A model generated the notes under the pieces. The model searched no databases. It was not told the DNA's origin and was given only the letters and a program-made list of their open reading frames with translations. 19,050 bases of DNA. Origin: JAZDHV01 sp043810355. Lineage in GTDB: Archaea; Nanobdellota; Nanobdellia; Woesearchaeales; JAGVYU01. Both the position numbers and the translations under genes were made by a program. Where the stretch lies: positions 1 to 19,050 of the forward strand of contig JBDROB010000059.1 of NCBI GenBank assembly GCA_043810355.1, in the 5' to 3' direction. Positions 14,526-19,050 of the stretch are shown here, piece by piece (the first letter of the stretch is position 1; the number at the start of each line of letters is the position of its first letter).

Positions 14526-14954
14526 ATGGAATCTCATATTGGGACTGAAGATATGCATGATTTAATAGCAAGATTCGGAAAAACATTAAATGATGAAGTA
14601 GAAAGATTAGTAGCTACAGGAGAGCGCAGGGACCTTGGATATAGGACTACAGGGTGGTCAGATGGTTTTGAAGATGTCCAAGAGCTAAGAATGGTTCCAA
14701 AATGTCCTGAACATGAAAGATCTGTAGCAAGAAGTGGATTAGAAGAGCTCTATGTCAGGCATGAAGATCCAGAGTTGAGACAATTAGTAAACCAACAGCT
14801 TCATTATTCAGATTATCAATTATGGTGTTTAAGGCATCCAGTCTCATACACTTTGATTAAAGGAGGTCTAACAGCTGTTGCCTTAACAGCACTTATTGGT
14901 GGTTGTACTGCTCTTGCTTATTATTCTGGGGCAATAACTATAGATCTTCAATAA
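14526..14954 (+). CDS. Unknown tail-anchored membrane protein
   Basis: A 142-aa protein. Residues 1-~105 are hydrophilic and helical with many charged residues (TLNDEVERLVATGERRDLGY, LEELYVRHEDPELRQLVNQQ). A single membrane span at ~113-133 (KGGLTAVALTALIGGCTALA) leaves a short tail, so the bulk probably faces the cytosol. There is no signal peptide and no recognised motif. The start is the first ATG; there is no ribosome binding site, and an in-frame ATG lies 10 codons on. It ends exactly where the convergent DUF192 gene ends, with no spacer. It sits beside the palindrome cluster and tRNA-Trp, so it could be accessory DNA (inference). Confidence 0.6.
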   Translation: MESHIGTEDMHDLIARFGKTLNDEVERLVATGERRDLGYRTTGWSDGFEDVQELRMVPKCPEHERSVARSGLEELYVRHEDPELRQLVNQQLHYSDYQLWCLRHPVSYTLIKGGLTAVALTALIGGCTALAYYSGAITIDLQ

Positions 14955-15284
14955 TCAGAACTCAACAACATCCCCTACCTTGATATCTAATAACCCTTTC
15001 TTTGCTTCAATAACATATTTTGCCTTCCTTGGCCATGTCACTGTGAACTGGATAAAATTGTTTTTGACTGCAGTCACTTTTTTGCTTGCATCTAAATAAA
15101 ACACATCAATTGGATAAAAAACAAAGAACATGTGCAGGTCGACTAATTTCTCTTTGTTGAAATGAAACACTAAAGCCCTGTCTTTTGGAAAACTAAACAT
15201 CAATCCAATTGCTTTTGAAAATATGCTTTTGCAATGTTTGGTCATTGCAACTTTTTCATTTAATCTTATTTTTCTTCCTTTCAT
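14955..15284 (-). CDS. DUF192 family protein
   Basis: A 109-aa protein from the ATG at 15284. A longer frame from TTG 15296 would overlap the preceding stop codon, and GAGG (15294-15291) is well placed as a ribosome binding site for the ATG. Family hallmarks are SIFSKAIGLMFSFPKDRALV near the N-terminus, LHMFFVFYPIDVFYLDASKK in the middle, and AKYVIEAKKGLLDIKVGDVV at the end. DUF192 proteins are small beta folds of unknown function. Many bacterial ones are exported, but this one has no signal peptide. It is translationally coupled to the MEMO1-family gene upstream. Confidence 0.85.
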   Translation of the reverse strand: MKGRKIRLNEKVAMTKHCKSIFSKAIGLMFSFPKDRALVFHFNKEKLVDLHMFFVFYPIDVFYLDASKKVTAVKNNFIQFTVTWPRKAKYVIEAKKGLLDIKVGDVVEF

Positions 15285-15292
15285 ATTCTGCC

Positions 15293-16135
15293 TCAATAAA
15301 ACACAATGCTTGCATACCCCACTGCACTGTCATATTCTCCTAAAACATCACCTGAAGTATAATATTCCAATAATTCCACCTTATCGCATTCAATAGCAGA
15401 TAGCAGGACTGCAATCGGCCATCTCCCGCATATTGTTGCACCAGTCTTCTCAACATATTTCAGAAATCCCTTTACATCTTTTTTAAGTATAAATTCAATA
15501 GCTCCCTTATCCAATTTTTCCATATTTTCTTTCACATTACCAGAAAAAGGGACAAAACCATAATTTGCTCCATAATGTGTAAAATCACTTGAAGCAATAA
15601 TTACAACATCTTTTCCATATTCCTCAATGCTTTTCTTGATTCCTTCACCTAGCTTATAATAGTCAAGATCTTCAGAAGCAATTATTGGCACTAACTTTGC
15701 ATTCTTTGAGATAAACTGTATAAATGGGACCTGTACTTCAAGTGAGTGCTCCATCATATGCAGATGTTCATCTTGCTCAAGCCCAGTATTTCTAATGATG
15801 ATTTCACCTAATTCATCATCATTCTCTATTACACCAAGAGGTGTCTCCCAATCTTCAAGAGAGATTCCGCTTTTTGGGATATTATGGCTCAGTCCAATAA
15901 TGACAAATACATCAGGTAATCCACTTTCTTTTATCCTTTTGAATCCATGTGCTGCTCCTGCTCCTGAAAAAAAGTATCCTGCATGTGGGCTGATGACAGC
16001 TTTCACTTTCTCAATTTTTCCTTGAGAAGCATTTCCAGGGCCGAATTCAGAATTAAAACTGTCTTTGATCTGTTTCAATAGCTCATTTTTATTGGCAGGG
16101 TAAAACTGCCCTGCAACAATCGGCTTTCTTGTCAT
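15293..16135 (-). CDS. amrB: MEMO1 family protein (AmmeMemoRadiSam system protein B)
   Basis: A 280-aa cytosolic protein of normal family length. Signature blocks are KPIVAGQFYPAN (4-15), VISPHAGYFFSG (48-59), VIIGLSHN (78-85), MEHSLEVQVPF (128-138), IASSDFTHYG (180-189) and GATICGRWPI (232-241). H51, H84 and C236 match the metal-binding His/His/Cys trio known for human MEMO1 (H49, H81, C244). The fold is related to ring-opening dioxygenases. In many prokaryotes it accompanies an AMMECR1 protein and a radical SAM enzyme, neither of which is in this window. A TATA-like AATATATAGA (16157-16166) ~26 nt before the ATG suggests a leaderless promoter. The DUF192 gene follows in the same operon. Confidence 0.92.
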   Translation of the reverse strand: MTRKPIVAGQFYPANKNELLKQIKDSFNSEFGPGNASQGKIEKVKAVISPHAGYFFSGAGAAHGFKRIKESGLPDVFVIIGLSHNIPKSGISLEDWETPLGVIENDDELGEIIIRNTGLEQDEHLHMMEHSLEVQVPFIQFISKNAKLVPIIASEDLDYYKLGEGIKKSIEEYGKDVVIIASSDFTHYGANYGFVPFSGNVKENMEKLDKGAIEFILKKDVKGFLKYVEKTGATICGRWPIAVLLSAIECDKVELLEYYTSGDVLGEYDSAVGYASIVFY

Positions 16136-16195
16136 TTATAGATATTTATCTTTATTCTATATATTGTTTTCTATCATTATGCAAACTAGAAAAGA

Positions 16196-17881
16196 TTAAT
16201 CTTCAATTATCTCTGCCTTCTCCCTTCTGCTTCTTAATAAATATATGATTACTGCAATGATCAAGATTATCACAAATATGTTTGATATCAGCAATAATGG
16301 ATTGTTCAAAATCTCGCTGATAAAGCTTTTTTCTTTTATTGTGTCTGTAATCTCCTCTACTCTCTCGTTTGTTTGGTTTATCACTGCTTCTGTTGTTTTG
16401 TTAAAAAGTCTCTCTTCAAGGCTTTTCTTAACCCTTTCAGCAAGGCTCTGTGCTTCTTCACTAATCTCTGAATCATTTATTTCTGCTTCACTCTCTTCTT
16501 CTCCTGTCCATCCCTCTGGTGCAGCACTAATTTTTATCACTTCATTTATTGTCTCACTCACTGTTGAAGTGCTTGGCCTGAATGTCATTGTGGCATTTAT
16601 GTAATAATCTTTTTTATCCCCTACTAATGGCATGTAGATAACTTCATTGACAGCGCTTTTTGTGCTTCCTCTTCCTATTCTTCCAAGAGCAACTTTTCCA
16701 TTTATATTCTGGAAATAACTGCTGATGTCAATCTCAACTTCTTCAAAATCATATTTTAGGCTTGGATTCTTTACATCTATCAATACTTGGACCTCTTCTT
16801 CACTTTCATACAATTCTTTTAGATTGTGGCTCAGCTTGAGATTATAGCCTTCTACTTTGAAAGGGATGCTCAATTCTAAATTCTCTCTTATCCTGTTAAA
16901 GCTGTATTGTATGTTTGTGTCAAATGTGAAATCACCTTGTTTTTCTGCAGTAAATGTTATCAGGAAATTTTTCCCATCTTCAGGAGGTAATGATCCACCA
17001 GTCCACCTAAATAATCCGCTTGTGTATGCTATTCCTCCATACTTTTTGTCAAGCTTGACATATTCTGGTGGTGTGATCTCAAATAATGTTATTATGACAT
17101 TATTCTCTGAGTCAGTATTGTTGAGGTTTATGGTAAAATTGAATATATCCCCTACTTCAATATATTCAGGTGAAACTTCTGTTTTTATATCAAGGCTTAG
17201 GTTGCTTACTTCAAGGTCAAATTCATCTGTGACAGTTGTCATCTCATATCCATTGAAATAACTTGCTTCAGCTATAGATTCATAATCTACTGCATTAAAC
17301 GATCTTAATGTGTATCTGCAGATTATAAAATTCCCACCTGAAATATCTCCTGTCCATGTTACATTGTTTCCTTCAATAGTGCATGTATCAATTGCAGAGA
17401 TAATAAAATTATCAAATCCATCATTGAATGTTATATTTTCTGCCTTAATACTTCCTATATTGCTTATCTTTGTTGTGACTTTTGTTGATTCTCCTTTCAG
17501 AGGATTTTCATTTGAGAATGTCCTTTCAATCTCCAGTTCAGTGATAGGGACTTTTACTTCAACTTCTGCTTGATATATGTATTGGTCTAGTGTTGCATTA
17601 TGATAGCTCTCATTGATGGCGCCAATACAATATCTTATATCATTATCATCCTTGCACTCTCCATTATCCAAAAGGATTCTTTTGTCATTAAATTCAAGGA
17701 AAGCATTGTTTTCATTGACACCTAAAAAATATTCAACACCATCAGCAGTGAATGTTTCTCCATCAACAACATAATCTGAGAATATCTCATGGTAATCTTC
17801 ATCCTCAGCAATTGTGAAAGAACTAATCAATATTACAAATAATCCTAGGAAAATTAACCTCTTTTTTATCATCAATATCAT
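16196..17881 (-). CDS. Anchored surface protein with CARDB/DUF11-like repeats
   Basis: A 561-aa protein. Residues 1-~25 are a signal peptide (KRLIFLGLFVILISSFTIAE). After a ~80-residue N-terminal domain come three beta modules with DUF11/CARDB character: ~105-215 (TKVTTKISNIGSIKAENITF), ~220-345 (EVGDIFNFTINLNNTDSENN) and ~348-450 (EEEVQVLIDVKNPSLKYDFE). A Glu-rich, coiled-coil-prone stalk (~460-515) leads to one membrane span (~525-546) and a short charged tail. It is therefore a type I envelope protein facing outside. It starts 24 nt after the small two-span protein, so both likely share an mRNA with or after the pilin gene. An in-frame ATG at 17872 is an alternative start. Confidence 0.85.
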   Translation of the reverse strand: MILMIKKRLIFLGLFVILISSFTIAEDEDYHEIFSDYVVDGETFTADGVEYFLGVNENNAFLEFNDKRILLDNGECKDDNDIRYCIGAINESYHNATLDQYIYQAEVEVKVPITELEIERTFSNENPLKGESTKVTTKISNIGSIKAENITFNDGFDNFIISAIDTCTIEGNNVTWTGDISGGNFIICRYTLRSFNAVDYESIAEASYFNGYEMTTVTDEFDLEVSNLSLDIKTEVSPEYIEVGDIFNFTINLNNTDSENNVIITLFEITPPEYVKLDKKYGGIAYTSGLFRWTGGSLPPEDGKNFLITFTAEKQGDFTFDTNIQYSFNRIRENLELSIPFKVEGYNLKLSHNLKELYESEEEVQVLIDVKNPSLKYDFEEVEIDISSYFQNINGKVALGRIGRGSTKSAVNEVIYMPLVGDKKDYYINATMTFRPSTSTVSETINEVIKISAAPEGWTGEEESEAEINDSEISEEAQSLAERVKKSLEERLFNKTTEAVINQTNERVEEITDTIKEKSFISEILNNPLLLISNIFVIILIIAVIIYLLRSRREKAEIIED

Positions 17882-17905
17882 TTTTAACTTTAGAACTATA
17901 AAAAT

Positions 17906-18151
17906 TTAACTCTTCTTTTTCTGCTTTCTTTTCTTTCTCCCATTCTTTTTCTTCCTTTTCAATCCTCTAACAATTTGATCATAATATTTCTCTGTTGTCA
18001 AATATCCTAAAAAAGAGAGTATCACAACTATTAGTCCTAGCAAGGACGAGAATCTGTTGATATATATGCTGAATATGTTTAAGCCTAATAATATGATTCC
18101 AAGAATCAGGTCAATCAGGTAGAACTCTTCAAGAATTTTTTTGGGTATCAT
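17906..18151 (-). CDS. Small two-span membrane protein
   Basis: An 81-aa protein. Two hydrophobic segments (~12-32 LIDLILGIILLGLNIFSIYI and ~34-52 SSLLGLIVVILSFLGYL) are joined by a very short turn. The C-terminus is extremely basic (KRKKKNGRKKRKQKKKS), which should be cytoplasmic and could bind nucleic acid or acidic lipids. GGAGAGATC (18163-18155) 3 nt before the ATG is a good ribosome binding site. It lies between a pilin-like gene and a surface-protein gene, so a helper role in surface assembly is plausible but unproven. I do not recognise the family. Confidence 0.7.
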   Translation of the reverse strand: MIPKKILEEFYLIDLILGIILLGLNIFSIYINRFSSLLGLIVVILSFLGYLTTEKYYDQIVRGLKRKKKNGRKKRKQKKKS

Positions 18152-18223
18152 CTTGATCTCTCCAATTGAAATTAATATAATCTATCTAAAAGAATAAAGT
18201 AATAAAAAATAAAAATAATTTAT

Positions 18224-18727
18224 TTATTCTGCCTTTGTTGTGATTAGTCCGCTAAGACCGTGAGTTAGAGTGTTTAGAGTGTTAGATCCTTTTGTATAGG
18301 TTGCTCTTATATCTGCTCTAAATCTTGCATCTGGTGTTATTGCAGGGCAGTCATCAAATGTTATTGTTGGGGATAATGCTCCATCAGCAATTGCAGCTGG
18401 GTCTACTTGAGCACTAGCGGATCCGCAATCAGTTCCATCTAAATATGCTCCATCTCCATCAACATCAATATACATTGCTGATAAATCTATTGAATCGCCC
18501 ATTCCATTTCTGATTTGCAAAACAACATTGCTTGTTCCTGCTGCTCCACTTGTTACCCTAAATTCATCACAACTAAGTCCTGGTATCAATGTACAGCTAG
18601 ATGGCAAAAACCTGCTTGGATTCAATACTCCAAAATAAGCTAATGCTCCAATTGCAACAAGTACTACTAGGATGGCCCATCCATAGGTCATCAAGAATTC
18701 CATTGCTGCCTGTCCTTTTTTTGGCAT
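18224..18727 (-). CDS. Class III signal peptide pilin-like protein
   Basis: A 167-aa protein starting MPKKG-QAAMEFLMTYGWAI. The basic leader, G5, and the mature start Q-A-A-M-E-F with Glu at +5 are the class III prepilin pattern cut by a prepilin peptidase of the EppA type. A ~22-residue hydrophobic helix follows (ILVVLVAIGALAYFGVL), the pilin core. The rest is a small beta head with four Cys, probably two disulfides, and an Asp-rich DVDGDGAYLDGTD loop that could bind calcium. It would polymerise into, or seed, an archaeal pilus. GAGGTGAT ahead of the ATG (18740-18733) is a near-perfect ribosome binding site. A TATA box, GGTATAAACC (18794-18785), gives a ~36-nt leader. A T-rich tract after the stop may end part of the transcripts. 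Confidence 0.88.
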   Translation of the reverse strand: MPKKGQAAMEFLMTYGWAILVVLVAIGALAYFGVLNPSRFLPSSCTLIPGLSCDEFRVTSGAAGTSNVVLQIRNGMGDSIDLSAMYIDVDGDGAYLDGTDCGSASAQVDPAAIADGALSPTITFDDCPAITPDARFRADIRATYTKGSNTLNTLTHGLSGLITTKAE

Positions 18728-18783
18728 TTATTATCACCTCTTTTTTTATCAGTATACTAATTATACTACTAATTTAGCATAAT

Positions 18784-18795
18784 AGGTTTATACCT
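18784..18795 (-). promoter_or_regulatory. Pilin gene promoter
   Basis: On the minus strand AGGTATAAACCT (18795-18784) is a symmetric TATA element centred ~63 nt before the pilin ATG. Together with the strong ribosome binding site it marks a leadered, probably well expressed gene. The region up to 18915 is shared with the divergent secreted-protein gene, whose TATA-like TTATATATAA lies at ~18884-18893. Confidence 0.5.
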
Positions 18796-18915
18796 GATTC
18801 AACTCATATATAAACTTTTTGATTTTCAATTCATAACCCAGCCTCAACAATATATTCATCACTACTTAAAAAAGATTAATAAATTATATATAACGTGTTC
18901 ATTAATATCAAATTT

Positions 18916-19050
18916 ATGTATATGTTTAACACAATAAATAGACTTGCAAAATTCTTTCTAATCACAATTGTATTCATGAATATTATATTTCTTCCAGTTC
19001 AGGCTTATCTTGACACATATGATTCCACAACTTCAAAAGATATCCTAAGT
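18916..19050 (+). CDS. Secreted protein, N-terminal 45 codons only
   Basis: The frame opens at ATG 18916 (or ATG 18922, two codons on) and runs off the window end. It encodes a typical signal peptide: a basic start (NTINRLAKFF), a hydrophobic core (LITIVFMNIIFLPV) and a likely cut after QA, then YLDTYDSTTSKDILS. The TATA-like sequence about 28 nt upstream suggests a leaderless transcript. Given the neighbours it is probably another envelope protein, but the body is not visible. Confidence 0.7.
   Translation, partial: MYMFNTINRLAKFFLITIVFMNIIFLPVQAYLDTYDSTTSKDILS

Overview
This window looks like the chromosome of a low-G+C archaeon, most plausibly a DPANN-type lineage such as Woesearchaeota or Pacearchaeota. 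That placement is an inference from gene content. The supporting signs are TATA boxes about 25 nt before start codons, several apparently leaderless genes, a class III (QAAMEF-type) pilin signal peptide, a TrmB-family regulator, a MEMO1-family gene, and a tRNA-Trp gene interrupted by archaeal-style introns.

Region 1 (1-8464, + strand) encodes cell-surface proteins. A 5'-truncated, Asp-rich secreted protein carries CxDGxDND-type repeats. It is followed by a 435-aa C-terminally anchored protein with a strong promoter and ribosome binding site. Next comes a ~1562-aa protein with a beta-rich ectodomain and nine predicted membrane spans. In that protein, Lys-rich (cytoplasmic) segments alternate with Thr-rich (external) segments in repeated membrane-hairpin modules, and a PGF-pre-PGF-like domain is buried in the middle.

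Region 2 (8501-12781) holds a flavodoxin-like gene, a protein with two AbrB/MraZ-like hairpins, and an aromatic-amino-acid-permease-family transporter. A TrmB-like regulator follows, transcribed divergently from a tandem pair of paralogous genes of unknown function. A 25-bp perfect inverted repeat sits between the two divergent promoters.

Region 3 (12921-14525) is the most unusual. A JAMM/MPN-motif protein lies just downstream of a tRNA-Trp(CCA) gene read here as having two introns. The first, at 37/38, contains box C/D-like elements and a guide placed to target C34. The second is a 32-nt intron inside the T-loop with a near-canonical bulge-helix-bulge. Upstream, the first 19 bp around the tRNA 5' end are duplicated on either side of a ~145-nt structured insert, and the only good TATA box lies beyond the outer copy. 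Behind it is a gene-free stretch of tandem hairpins with compensatory changes, then a dense cluster of palindromes.

Region 4 (14526-19050) holds an orphan tail-anchored protein, a MEMO1-DUF192 operon, and a second surface module on the minus strand: a class III pilin-like protein, a small membrane protein and a 561-aa anchored surface protein. The window ends in the first 45 codons of another secreted protein. All calls come from reading the sequence; no database search was done.
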